From Treponema sp. (GTDB lineage: Bacteria > Spirochaetota > Spirochaetia > Treponematales > Treponemataceae), in NCBI GenBank assembly GCA_017935745.1, contig JAGBGX010000019.1, positions 86,570 through 150,569 of the forward strand: a stretch of DNA of 64,000 nt, written 5' to 3'. Positions 24,847 through 37,400 of the stretch are shown here, piece after piece; the stretch's first letter is position 1; each line of letters begins with the position of its first letter. The notes below the pieces were generated by a model. The model saw only the letters and a program-made list of their open reading frames with translations, ran no database searches and was not told where the DNA came from. Made by a program: the position numbers and the translations under genes.

Positions 24847-25694
24847 TCTCCTTTCTTTTTGACGATATAGCTCAAATTCTTTTTCCGCTTTTTCAATCGC
24901 CTGTTTATGCGAAACAGATTCTTTTCCTTCTTTGAAGTTCAATTTCAGAAAGATAATTCTTTGCAATTTTTACATCATCTTTTGTTACATAATCTCCTTT
25001 GAAATTAGTCATTCCGACAAATGCCTTTTCGTTATCTACACGATTATATATAACCTCAGCAGCCGTATTTTCGTGTACCGCAAAGTGCAGTTTATTCCGA
25101 ACGGTAGCAAAAAACAACTTTGTCATATCAGAACATGGGTCATAATCAACAGCAGTCGCATAAATATCCGTTACCTGCTGATAAAAATTTCTTTCTGATG
25201 AACATATATCACGAATACGCTGTAAAAGTTCTCTAAAATATCTTGAGCCGCCCTGCTTCAGCCGTTCATCGTCCATTTGCAAAGCCCTTTTGAATATACT
25301 CGTGCAGACGCTCAGTTGCCCAGCGGAGAAATCGTGTGGCAACCTGCGACTGCACGCGGTATCCGAGAGCAATAATCATATCCAAATTATAGTGATCAAT
25401 ATTTCTTTTTACCTTTCTTGTACCTTCCATACTAACTAACAAGAATTTCTTGTTAGTTGCCGTCCGTTGCAATTCTCCATCTCTAAATATACTTTCAATA
25501 TGCTGACTGATATTTTGCTGTGTTGTATCATACAATTCCGCTATCTGTGCCTGCGTGAGCCATAAATCCTCATCAGAAAAACGTACCGACACCCTTGTTA
25601 TATTATTTTCGTCCTGATAAAGAATAACACTATTGTCATTGTTTTCAATGTCATTATTTTTCTCTCCACTCATTACGAATTTCTGCAAATTCAT
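24844..25694 (-). pseudogene. RhuM-family protein, frameshifted and internally deleted
   Basis: The N-terminal part is typical RhuM: SDEDLWLTQAQIAELYDT, the helix-turn-helix-like QQNISQHIESIF, and LDMIIALGYRVQSQVATRFL. An extra A at 25276-25278 shifts the frame. The next part (DERLKQGGSRYFRELLQR, TAAEVIYNR, AKNYLSEIEL) then continues. After residue EIEL much of the C-terminal region is missing, although the family's usual end (SHKQAIEKAEKEFELYRQ) is still present in another frame. RhuM proteins sit in pathogenicity and defence islands; their biochemical role is unclear. Confidence 0.75.
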
Positions 25695-28600
25695 TTTCTG
25701 ATGAACAGATCTCTTTCCAAACTGTTATTTCCGAAGGTATTTCTTGAGATTTGCCTAAATAGGACGTATACAAATTATATGCTGCACAAGCACAATTTCT
25801 ACGAATTGACAGTTTTAGTTCTGTTTCCAACGAAGCATTTCCTTTTCTTATATCAGTTTCTTCAGATAATGCTTTTAGAACAAATAATAGGTTTTCTTGA
25901 GCAAAATGTGGAACAAATTCAAAATATTTTTTTATGTATAAATTGGCTAAATAATTCAAACAAATAACTAAAGACTTGTCTCTTTTATATAACAGAACGT
26001 TTGCAAACGTATTCCATAATGTATTTGAAATCTCACTATATGTTTTGTTATTTTCATAGAATTTCAGAATTGAATAAAAAGCTCTTAACGCATCTTGTAT
26101 AATATAATCATCATCAGAACCCCATGCATATTTTATTTCCTTTGCAATACTATCTTGATTCTTTTCTGAGAAAAAACAGGCAACTTGTAATTCCAGTGAA
26201 GGAATTTTAAATTCCTTGAATTCATCAATTAAAGATTTCACAATTTTCTGCTCTTGCTCATTTATCTTTGATATATTTCTACACAGAATGCTTATGGCCT
26301 GTTCCATTGATATGTAACGCTTTAAAATATAAGAATCACCCCACACCACATCTTTGTTGATATAATTTTTCCCTTCTTCCCAAAAAGAATGCATTTTTTT
26401 CAAAAACATAGAAAAATCATCATAATTCCATTTTACTAGGCCTTCCGAATACATAATTTCATTAAAATTATCAATAACAGTATCTGAAGCACTGTGAATT
26501 CTTATACCATTTTTGTATGTTGGAAAAGTATACTGTAATAAATACTGTCTAAATAATTCATTTACATCAACATCCTTGGGATGAGGCAAGTTTAGAAAAG
26601 AAAAAATACAATAATGCGTATTTGCAGGAAAACCAGTAGAATTATCAGTCTGACTCCATAAAACATCTCTAAATTTTTCTTTTTGTTTGTCGTGCAATAA
26701 ATCCAATTCAAATAATAATGATAATGTTTCGATTCCCCAAGAACGAATTGCGATATTATCTGAAAGGGAGGCAGTATAAAATTTTTCCAAATCTTTATTA
26801 GAAAAATTTCTTTTATATTTATTTGCAATGTCGTTCTTATGTAAATCTATAAAATTTATTGCAGGCAAAAGTTTATCTTCTTCTACAGGATAGATACTTT
26901 CAGGAATTTTTATTTCGAGAAAATCATTAAATAATTTTATTTTTTCAGTAATCGAAAAAGACTCCATTAAACGCTGCAATAATATGTCCGTGTTTATATA
27001 GCATCGTCTGTTTTGAGAGGTATATACTTTTTTTCAAAAAAGCAAATATTCTTTCTTTTACAGAACCAGAGCATCTACAACACAAACGAGAAATTATTTC
27101 AGGCAAAATTGTTGCTAATGTCTTTGCAAAATTAAACTGCCCATTTGTTTCATTCTGTAAAATATAGGTCTCGTTTTTCTCCAAAACTTGTAAAAGTTCT
27201 TCACATAGTGCATTGATGTATTCAAAATCAAAACCAGCGATTCTGTCACGAGTGAATAATTTTTCTGCAAGCTTTATATCAGCAACACGACAACAAACAC
27301 ATACAGCCCAATTTAAATAATAATCACAAAGTCTTTCTCCAGCACCAATTGCTTCCGAAACGCTTATATTTAATCTTATACTAGAATTAATGCTAAATGG
27401 CTGTGAAATTTTTTCACTATAAATCAAAAAAGATATTGCGTTATTTAACGGCTTGTTGTCTAAACCAAAATATCTTATATATGTTTTCTTGTTTATTTCA
27501 AATTGATACTTTTCTTCTTCTAGCGGCCTAGGTTTATAATTTTCTGATAATAGTAATTTAAAGTATTGCCCTTCATGCATGGGATCACATAATTTTTGTT
27601 GTAAAAAAAGAATTCTATCAGAATATTTTTCCTGAATTTCTTTATAATCAGTTCCATTATTATTTCTAAAAGCATAAGAAAAAACAACATTCTGATATAA
27701 GGAAATAATATATGATTCTTGAGATAAAAGCGTCCAATCACATTTATTAGAACTACTATTTTGCATTTTTCGTATATCAACAAGAGCCTGTCTTAAAATA
27801 GACTCTGCCTCTATAACATTCCCCATTTCTGCAAGTATTCCCGCTTTCTTTGCATTCATAAAAGGAAACGCCGGAACTATATCCCATTCAGAAAGATGTT
27901 TTCTTGTAGTTTCATAATCTAAATGAAATATTGCATTCAGCACTTGCTCGTATTTATGTTTTAAAACAACTTCTTGAGGATATTCATCTTGATGGAATGT
28001 AAACAGCTCATTAATTGCATTCCATTTTTCTGATTCACCAAGATGCCTGTAACAGCTCATAAGCTTAAGATAAAAAAAAGATAAATCCTTATTATTGTTT
28101 TCAACAGAATGAATGGCTTTTTCTATAATATCTGCAAGCTCGATAGGAATAGCAATCAAGGATATATCGATACGCCATAGCAATTCGTACAGGAACTCAA
28201 AAAGTAATGATTTGTTAATTTTATCATACGTTTTTAATATGTTACTTATTCCCAAATTAGTTTCATATTTGAAACTATTTCGTTTGTTCTCAGGAAGAAT
28301 TTCCCACCCGGGGTATGAAAGGCGTTGTTTTTTCCAGGAATCTAAAGCTGCATTCAGCAATTCTTCTGGATTTGCATTTTCACCGCTTTTATGGAAAAGC
28401 AAAGTTCTACAGCCAGTACTTTCCGGCCAGTCATACGGGTTGTTGCTGTTTTTCTGTTTTTGCAGATAATCGACAAACAAATTCAATGCTTCGTAGTGTT
28501 TGTTTCCTTTATTTGCTTTTGTATCAAGATTTACAACAACAATATTGCGTTGTGCAAATAATTTTATTTGTGCATCAGAAAAAGAAAAAACTCCTATGAG

Positions 28601-29315
28601 ATAAATTTTCGTTACATTTTTATTTAAGTTATCACGAATCCACCCTATCCATTGCAAAAAATTAGGATCTGTTCCGGAAAAGCCTACAAGACAAAGCGTG
28701 TTTTCCAACAAAGACTGTTGTACTGTATTTACAAATGGCGCGAAGTCATGAGGGTATCTTCTGTAATCCTCTTCCGTAATAATGAATGGTCTGTCCGATG
28801 GAAAACTGCCATGCAACTTTATAATTCTTGGTTTGGGAGGAACCAACTAAATCATCTTTATTGTGGACAACTGTATACTTATAATCAACTATATTTTCAG
28901 CGGTTCTTTCAAGCAGAGTGTCATAATTTGTTGTAAAGACATCTGTCCACGGTAAATTCAAAAGCTTTTTATGCAATTCCGAAGGTGAATGATTTAAATC
29001 AGGAATTGAATTCAGTAATATCGAATCAAGTACAGGACGGCCAAAAGCCGCTTCTACTTCATTGGCAAGGCGAAGGACATTCAAATAGTTATTATCTGCA
29101 TCAGGCTTTTTTCCGTTAAGCCTTTCAAAAAACGCATCACCCAATTCATTCCAATCAGGAAACGCATTTGTATAAGGACTGTTAGGAATTGCATTCTTGC
29201 TAAAACCCGCACCTATCATAATTGCCGCATGTTTTGAAAATAATGTATCTGCAATTTCCTTTAGGTAAGGCTTATTATTCGTATTTATCTGTTCTTCAAT
29301 TTCTTTTAATTTCAT
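25654..29315 (-). pseudogene. Large SIR2-domain defence protein broken by two frameshifts
   Basis: Three consecutive frames form one protein of about 1,220 residues. The first holds the SIR2 NAD-binding start (IMIGAGFSKNA, TTNYDTLLE). The second begins at IIKLHGS and GFSGTDPNFLQW, completing the SIR2 site, and continues into a long helical region. The third ends the protein. Removing one C at 28835-28837 restores VGSSKPRIIKLHG, and removing one T at 26969-26971 joins the second break. Large SIR2 proteins such as the DSR group deplete NAD on phage infection. As read, only a 189-residue truncated SIR2 piece would be made. It is AT-rich and part of the defence island. Confidence 0.85.
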
Positions 29316-30170
29316 TTTCTACTCCAATGTCTGGCAATCAATAACTCGCCGCAGGCTTCGGGGTACTGCTTGCAGAGCCCCGAAGAGATGAAATCCTCCG
29401 CACGAAATCAACTTGCATAATGACTAATGGACAATTATATTAATTATATCACGATTTCCTTTTTTTATCAGAAATTATCGCGGAACAAAAAGTTATTTTT
29501 TACAGTTTTTCTGCATCAGGTTTATTGCGTTATATCTCCTGATTTTATACAAAAAGGCTCGCTGTTTTAGCCTGTTGGTGCTTTATATTCCCTTTCGGTA
29601 AACAGTCTGTTTTCCGGGAGCAAAATCGCCTTTCGTGCCGCGGTAAAAGTCGTACAGTTCTCCGCCGCCGTACCGCAATTTTCGATAAAAAAAGATACTT
29701 TTTACTATAATCTAAATTTTATACTAAATGTATAAAGAAAACCACAGACAAAATTGTTTGTTGATTTCACATAATCATATCACAATTTGCAAAAGTGTGT
29801 TCGTGCGTGCCGGCAGATTTTTGCATAAGCGTGAAAGGTCAAAATTCAAGTTTTATGCGACAAGGATTGTTATGGAGGAAAAATGGAGAGAGGTTGGGAG
29901 GGGTATCATTGAACAGAACAAATTTACGAGGAAGAGAAACAGTCGGAGTGATACAATCTGCAAAAATTGCATACCGAAGGAAGTTTGAATTTCCAAAGAC
30001 GAGCAATTTTGCGAGTGGGAAGCGGCTAATCCGACAAGACTATTCACGTTGTGAATATAGCTCTCAAACCCCAGTTCGTAAGACTGTTTCTATGACTGGA
30101 CTTCTATATGTCATCATTTCAAAAAACATTCTGTTCAATTTCATTGTCTTTTTATTTCATAATTAGTATC
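29316..30170. other. 855-base stretch without a supportable gene
   Basis: It contains a hairpin CTTCGGGG/CCCCGAAG near 29356-29385. On the minus strand, around 29590-29690, is a short protein-like remnant (RYGGGELYDFYRGTKGDF, GKQTVYRKG) ending in a stop. Open frames between 29728 and 30166 lack family features and ribosome sites. The promoter of the SIR2 gene should lie at its left end. Confidence 0.4.
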
Positions 30171-33100
30171 TCAAAAAACAAGTAATTCTACATTAACTGA
30201 AATAATATTATAATCAGATTCTAACTGTGATTTTATTTCAGATACTTTTACAATATAATATGAGTTATTCAAATCCATTTCTGTTGCAATATATTTTGAA
30301 TACTCTCGTGGAACATAACCGATTGCATTATTGTTTTTTGTAACAAGAATAGCAAAAGGATCATATTTATTTTCTTTATCTCGTTGCAACTCTAAAGTAT
30401 CAGAATTTCTTATATGTAATGATGTTTTTTTCCAACTATCTTTATATTTTGTTCCTACAATATCAAATGAAAAATGTGTTGGATCATTCTTGTTGCTGTT
30501 TGGAGCAATAGAAAATACAATATCTATTATATTTTCTTTTTCAAATGAAGATAAAGGCATTACATCAATTTCTTGTTTCTGTAAATTAGCAAGCCATGAA
30601 ATGAATTCTATATGAGAAGTCTTGTTACTTTGCTTAGCTAAGAAAAGTGCAGTTTCTCTAGTTTTTATTCCACACCCTCTTGCAATACAAGCAACCTTAT
30701 TATTCAGCCCATATTTCATGAAAGTCGGAATATAACGAATATTTTCGCTAATTTCAAAATAATCAATTTTTAATATATAAGCAGTTAATAAGATTAAAGC
30801 ACTGCATATCCAAGGTAATAGATAATAGAATCCTTTTGCCAATAATATATAAAAATTATCAAAATCGGAAGTTATTTCAGTTTCCCAAATATTTTTTATT
30901 TCTTCAATATGTTTATTATTCATCCATGCGAGGATTATATTTTGATATTGATTCCAAGAAGTTGTTTCACTTACCAATTTACTGAATTTATAATCATCTA
31001 ATGCATTAAGATGCTTTTCTGTTATTAGTTTTATAAAAATGCCAATAAAACTGTCTATACTTTGATTTTCAATGTATTCTTTTACCGATTTTATATTTTC
31101 ATTAATAAAATTAATTATAATTTTACTGTCTTTGAAATCCAGTCCTGTTTTTCCAAATTCTTTTAAATCTTCTATGTTTTCATCTTCTGTTTTTATTTTT
31201 GAAATTGCCTTGCGAAATGAATCATGAATTTTGACAATATCAGTCTTAGGTGATTGTACACTAAATAGACTATTTTTAATTATATTGTTAATAAATTCTT
31301 CATCATTTTCAAAGACTTCTTCGGTTAGCATATCTAAAAGAAAAGTTTCTACAATATCTAAAACTAAAGAATCAAAATTTGCTTCTGAAAGTCTAGAGCT
31401 AATTATCATGTTCAATGCAAAGGATAATATACTACTGGAATCTTCTATATTTTCTTTTTTGATAAACTCTTCGTAATTTTTTTATCAGTTTGTGAATTAA
31501 TAATAAAAATAATATTTCCTTCAGTTTCTTTTTCAGCACGCCCAGCTCGCCCGATTATATTCCAAAAATCCCGATAAGAAATTGGAATTTGACCTATACC
31601 TTTTTTATATCCAACTGTAATATCATAAAAAATTATGTTTTTTATTGGAAAATTAACACCCTGTCCTACTGTGTTTGTACATAACATTATTTTTAATTTT
31701 TGATTTTTATAATCATTTTCAACAGCAGCCCGAACTTGTTCTGCCATATCTCCAAAATGAATACCAATGCCATAAAGAATACTTTTTGTAATCCAATGTT
31801 CTTCTCCATACCATGATTTACTATAAAAATATGATTCCTTATTATTGTCAGGTGTCAGTATGGAAATTCCATTTGTGTATTTTTGGAATATTGTTTTAAA
31901 TTTATTTGCAACATACTTTATCCGAATTACTTGCCCGCAAAAAATCAATGTATTTCCTGTCTCTGCTAGTTTTATGCCTAATACAGCCGTTGTTTCAGGT
32001 TTATTATTTACAGAGGATAATCCATATTCATTACCTCTTAAATAATACGGAACAAATGCAGGTTTTTCTTCGCTGTCAGTTTTTACATTTGTGAATTGAA
32101 TTTTACCATTAGGTTTTCCATTTTGTCCTAGAGTCCACTCAAAATATCCAATATTTTTTCTTGTTGGCTCCCATTCTTCTTTCATATCAGAATCAGAAAA
32201 CAATTTCGAACGCAAGATATTTTCTTTATTGTTTGATAACCATCGTGCATATTCTTCTGCATTTACGTCTGGCATAACTGCGGAAATAAAAAGTGTTTTT
32301 ATCTTCGGATATTTTATTTTCAGTTTTATCAATAACATTTCTGCCAACGCTGCTCGATGATTCAAATCTCCTACAATATGTCCTTCATCAACAACGATTG
32401 CAGCTATATTGTTGTAGAAATCAGGAATTGTTCTAAAAACAGAATCTGCTTTTTCCGGTGTAAAAACAAATACATCTGCATCATCAAATACAGAATCAAA
32501 CATAGGTTCATATTCATAGCTTCCTGTAGATGAAGTAACTTTATATCCAAGATATGAGAAGTATTTACCAAGTTCAGAAACTTTTTCAGACGCTAAGGCT
32601 CTGAACGGAGAAATGTACAATATGTTCTTCTGGGTATTAATTAAATGTTTAAGAATAAATAATTCAGCTATAAAAGTTTTTCCAGCACTTGTCGGCATTT
32701 GAACAACAAAACTTTCGTCTTTTGATAATAATCCATCATCAATAGCCCTTATCTGTGATGTCCAAAATTCAAATACAGATTTCTTTTTTTCAATACCTTT
32801 TATTTTTCCATGAACTTCAAAATAATCATTTGATAATAATTTTATATATTTTTTCCAAATAGCATTGTCGCCAACAATATTTTTTAATTTTAAATTTATT
32901 GAACGCTTATTATACATTTTTATTCTAGTGACGAATAATAGTATTAACTGCGAAATATAAATATTCCCAGCTTTCAAATACAAGCTATAAGATTGCTCAA
33001 AAAGTGATAAAAATTCATCTCCTGACAAATCAAGAATTTGATTCGACCATACGTTAAATGCCTTCAAAGTAATCTCAAAAGGTTCTGAAATATTTTCTTT

Positions 33101-33604
33101 TTTCAGTTTTTCTAAGACTATTTGTTTTATCGCAGGTATTTTTTTCAACAAAGCATTTAATAATAATTGTATAATAAAATTGTCTTCATCTAGATTATGG
33201 TCTAATTCTGTGGCAAGTCTGTATTCCTGTATTTTTCTTGCGATGCAATATGCATTTGCTTGATACCCAGAAATATCATAACAAAGAGCAGATAAAATTC
33301 TTAAAAAATCAACATCAAATTGTTCTATGCTGTCGTTTATTTCTGAAATGTTTTCTAAAGCAATCGCAACTTTGTAAAGAGACTTTAATGCAATTTTTGA
33401 GTTTAAATCATTATTTAAAAGAAAACAACTTGATGAAATTATAAGCAACGTTTTTTGCCACATATAATTTAAGTTATATGTTTTTGAAATGTCTGCACCC
33501 AGTTTATAAGCAAGCAATTGTTTTGAGTAGTTGTTATAGCGATAATCTTTTTCAAGGTTTATCAGTTTTAATTCTGATTTTTTAAGAAATTCATTTTTTG
33601 TCAT
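30171..33604 (-). pseudogene. hamB: Hachiman helicase HamB with HIRAN domain, frameshifted
   Basis: About 1,143 residues when joined. The first frame (31445-33604) is a superfamily 2 helicase: VQMPTSAGKTFIAEL, VVDEGHIVGD, LFISAVMPD and IIGRAGRAEKETEG. A run of seven As (31477-31483 in the complement) shifts the frame; with eight As the protein runs on as NYEEFIKKENIEDSS into the second frame. That part ends in a HIRAN domain (DIVGTKYKDSW, ELQRDKENKYDPFAI, AIGYVPREYSKYIA). HamB and the upstream nuclease HamA form the Hachiman anti-phage system. The start overlaps the hamA stop by four bases. Confidence 0.85.
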
Positions 33605-34428
33605 AATACATCCATTTCAATAAATTCCGCACCATTTTTAACAATGGTATTCCATGTATCTGTCATCAATTCTTTTAAGTTATCAATGAATACAAAAGTC
33701 ACTGATAAAGGTGAAATTTTTTTGTGGATAGAATGAAGTTCTGATAATAACTGTTGATAATTTTTCGACAAAACATTTGAATCAGTAATAACAAATATTT
33801 CATAACTTTTATCTACAGTACTTGCACCATCAACCAAATCTGAAAACCTATCGCTTTTTTCGTATTCATGTGTCTCAAAATAGAACCTGCTCATAAAATC
33901 TAATATTGTTTCTGTATCAGAAAGCATATCTTTTTCTAAAGACTTATATGCAATTACAGTTATAAATTCATTCTTTTCTTTATTTAAAGCCTTTTTTCTT
34001 GTTTTGACTTCATAATATGTGATTTTTTTCGGATTATTTAATGAGTCAAATGCAAGTATGTCAGTTCCAAAAACTGATTTATTAGAATTGTATTTCCACC
34101 GTAATTTATGAAATGTTTTTTTTCCTTGTATGTATTCAATTATCAATGATGCAAATACCTCTCCAAAATCCCCGTAACGTACTGAAAAATCACAATTTGT
34201 TATGGCATTCGGAATGACATTTTTAAGAATATAATTTTCCAATCCAGCTCTATCAAGGTTTTGCCGTTTATGTTGTAAAAACTTTGGATCGCGATAGGCA
34301 CGAAGTATAGCTTTCTGCAATTCGCAAATCAATTCCTCGTCTTTTGGTTTGTCCTCTGTTATACTAATAAAGCTAAAATCATATTTTTGAGAATCGTTTT
34401 CTTTTTCAGAAAAATACTGTTCTATCAT
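33601..34428 (-). CDS. hamA: Hachiman nuclease HamA (DUF1837)
   Basis: An intact 275-residue DUF1837 protein. The PD-(D/E)xK-type site is visible as FGTDILAFDS and YYEVKTRKKA, near residues 120-145. HamA is the nuclease held in check by HamB until foreign or damaged DNA is met; the released nuclease degrades DNA. GGGGAG precedes the ATG. It begins 11 bases after the giant restriction gene and overlaps hamB. With hamB frameshifted, a free nuclease would be expected to be harmful, so either HamA is silent or hamB is rescued by slippage. Confidence 0.85.
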   Translation of the reverse strand: MIEQYFSEKENDSQKYDFSFISITEDKPKDEELICELQKAILRAYRDPKFLQHKRQNLDRAGLENYILKNVIPNAITNCDFSVRYGDFGEVFASLIIEYIQGKKTFHKLRWKYNSNKSVFGTDILAFDSLNNPKKITYYEVKTRKKALNKEKNEFITVIAYKSLEKDMLSDTETILDFMSRFYFETHEYEKSDRFSDLVDGASTVDKSYEIFVITDSNVLSKNYQQLLSELHSIHKKISPLSVTFVFIDNLKELMTDTWNTIVKNGAEFIEMDVL

Positions 34429-34439
34429 CTCCCCTCCCC

Positions 34440-37400
34440 CTACTCCATCTCCCTCACATTCTTCTCGATGAACGCGATTTCGGTTGCGTCTAAATTATAC
34501 TTCTTGTACAGCTGGCGGTCTATGGCTGCGATGGGTTTGCTCCAGTCGATGTCGCTGTTTGCGGTGAAGTCTTGGAGGGGAACGTATTTCCATGTTGATT
34601 TTGGGTTGTGCTGAGTAACCTTCAAAACTCCAAGCAGGGCACGAGCGAACTTTGTCTTGATGTACTTCATGCAGTTTTCGGCTTCTTCTTTTGTACTGAA
34701 CGAACCAACGGCAAGAAATGTGTCGGCAAAAGCTTCGTTCGGTTGTGCGATTTCAGGAGAACTAAATGTTTCAAAAGCTCCATTTCCATTGGACTCTGGA
34801 ACAAGAACATTATAAGAATCAATGAATTCATTTTTCTGAATATATTTGGCTTTTATAAATCTTCGGATTCTTGCGGATTTTCCTTTTGCCAGTATTTCTA
34901 CGGCATCTTGAAATTTTTTATCTGAAAATACTTCTGTTCCGGTTTCAACAACCTTTGAAAGTATTTTATCTCCCGTTCTTTCTCCGGCATATTTTTCTAT
35001 CTGCGGAAAATCTTCAAACAATTCAGCCGTAAATCTGCATACGCCTTGAGATGAAACAATTGATTCCATTCTGTTCTTGTCTTTTTCATATTGATTAACT
35101 TTTTGAAGAATATTATTTAATTCATCATAGGCAGTAAATATATCGATTTTCTTCAAAACCGCATTTTCATTCCTTATAGAAAGTGCGATGCCGCCTTTTA
35201 TTTCAACTGCGGGGAAAACATCATTTGAATTTGAATAATATTTTATGACAGAAAAATGCTCGTCGTTCAGCATTTTTTTATTCCATTCTTTCGGCGTTTC
35301 TCCGGCATTGAACAAAAATCTTGCTGGGGTAATCAATGCACCGATTTTTGACAACTCAAATGATTTATTCATGAACAAGTAATATAGTGGTTGCTTTCGT
35401 CCGTTATTGATTCCTTCTTCCTGATACGGCGGGTTGCCGACTATTGCGTCAAATTTCATATCTGCAAGCTCCTTGAGCAGTTTTTCGTTTTTGGTTTTGT
35501 CGATGATATCGTATGATGTAAATCCTGAGTAAATGTGTTCCGCGGGAAGTCCCAGAAGGCGGTAGATTTTCCGGGTGCATTCATACGTTACGCCGGAAGT
35601 GGGAATGCTGTAGATGCCGTCCTTTATGCCGTCTCCGTATTTTTGCAGAAGGGTCCCCGGTTTTTGAGGCGATGTCAAGAATGCGGCTGTTTGCGGTGAT
35701 TTCGTGCGGAAGGCTTTCTACCAGTTCCCTTGCGACGGCGGGCGGTGTAACGACTTCCGAAACTGAAAGCCGCGACAGTTTCCGCAGTGCAATGCCGATG
35801 GTGTCCGGCGTGATTTCCGTTCCGAGTTGATGTATGTTGTGGATTTTGTTCTCAAGGCAGGAAAGGATTGCCGGATGTATTCTTTCGCGGAACAGGCGGA
35901 GATCGGAAACATTTATCTGAAGATGCTTTCCGATTCTCTTTCCGTCAGCATCGGTTTCAATATGTTCGATGATGTCCGAAAGCGTTTTTTCTTCTGTTTC
36001 CGAAAGGAACGCGAACAAAAGCAGTTTGAAGTAATAGCCCTGCAAACGGGAAGCGAGCGTTTTGCGTTCGTCTTCATTTTGCGGACGGTCGGGAATGCCG
36101 TTTTTTTCGCCGCGGCTGTTTTCAAAAGCCGCCTGCTGAACGGTCGGAATTTCCGCATCGCTTTGCGTTCCGTCGTCAGAACTGTACGGAGAAAGTGCAA
36201 ATTTCACGCCCCTGCCTGTTACTTCCGGCTGTTTGAGCAGCATCGACTTGATTTTTTCGTCATCAAAAATCCTGCTGTCAATTTCGATGTCAAGCGTTTC
36301 GTCCATCATGCTTTTGTCCGCATTGTACTTGCGGATTGAATCCACGATGTCCTTCGCCTCGACTTTTTGCAGCCTGTCGCAATTCATACTGATAATCGGA
36401 GCGATTTCAAGTTCCCGCCTGAGCGTGTCCTCAAGGTTTTCGTTTCCGCGTTCGGACTTGTGTATGTTCGCGATGAGCGATTTTTTGTGCTGCACGGTGT
36501 ACATGCGGAGCGGGTCAAAATCCACAAGGAGCGTCTGCGGCTTCATATCGTACCGAATGATTTTTCCGCCGTCCGTGCCGCTTGTCATCGTCTTTACGTA
36601 CTGGCTTTGCAGGCGGAATGTTGCCTGGTCATAGTCCTGCGGTGAGGATGTATTCCGCAAAAAAATCATTGTGTCCCATTCTTTTACGGTGCAGCCCGTG
36701 AGCATTTTTCCGACGGTGAGCGAAATCGTCTTTTTTCCGTCCGCCTCGAACTGTGCGATTTTTTCTTTTACGCGGGAAGCGTAGTCCGCAGTGCGGCAGA
36801 GTTTGTCCGAATCAAATCCCGCAATGTTGATTATTTCGTAGCCGTTCAGTTTGTTGAACGAATGGGATTTCAAAAGTGTTTCCATCGCGTCGCACGAAGC
36901 ACAGAACGGCAGCACCATTACGATATGGCGGCACATTTTGCCTTTTTCGATTTTATCGTAATTCAGAAATGAAAAAATGTTCGCGTCGCTTTTTGTGCCG
37001 TCGATTGCACGGAGCAAGTCCAGAACTTCATTTTCATATTTAAATCGGCTGTGTTCCGCGTCATCTTTTGAAGTCGATTTTGGGGAAAGCAGTTCGTTCA
37101 GGTCGTAGTCGTATCCGTTGTTTTTCAAATCCGCAAGTTTTTTCTTCGCACTCTGATTCAAGTTGAACGCAAAACGCACCATCTGCGGAAAGCCGTAATA
37201 GGGATTTTCCCACTCGTCTTTTTCGATGTTCTCCCGGTCCCATTTTTCCTTCGCGTCGATGATGTCGCTGTACTGAACTGTTCCCACAATGTCGCGTCTT
37301 CAAATTCATTGTCCAAGAGGATTCGGTAGGGCGTGCCTGAAAGATGCAGTTTTACTTTCGGCGAAAAGATTTTTATGTTGCTTTCAAGTTCGTCAAACGA

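Noticed and set aside
29728..30166. Two overlapping plus-strand frames of 86 and 123 codons
   Set aside because: Neither has a ribosome site or recognisable motifs; both lie in AT-rich intergenic DNA between defence genes.
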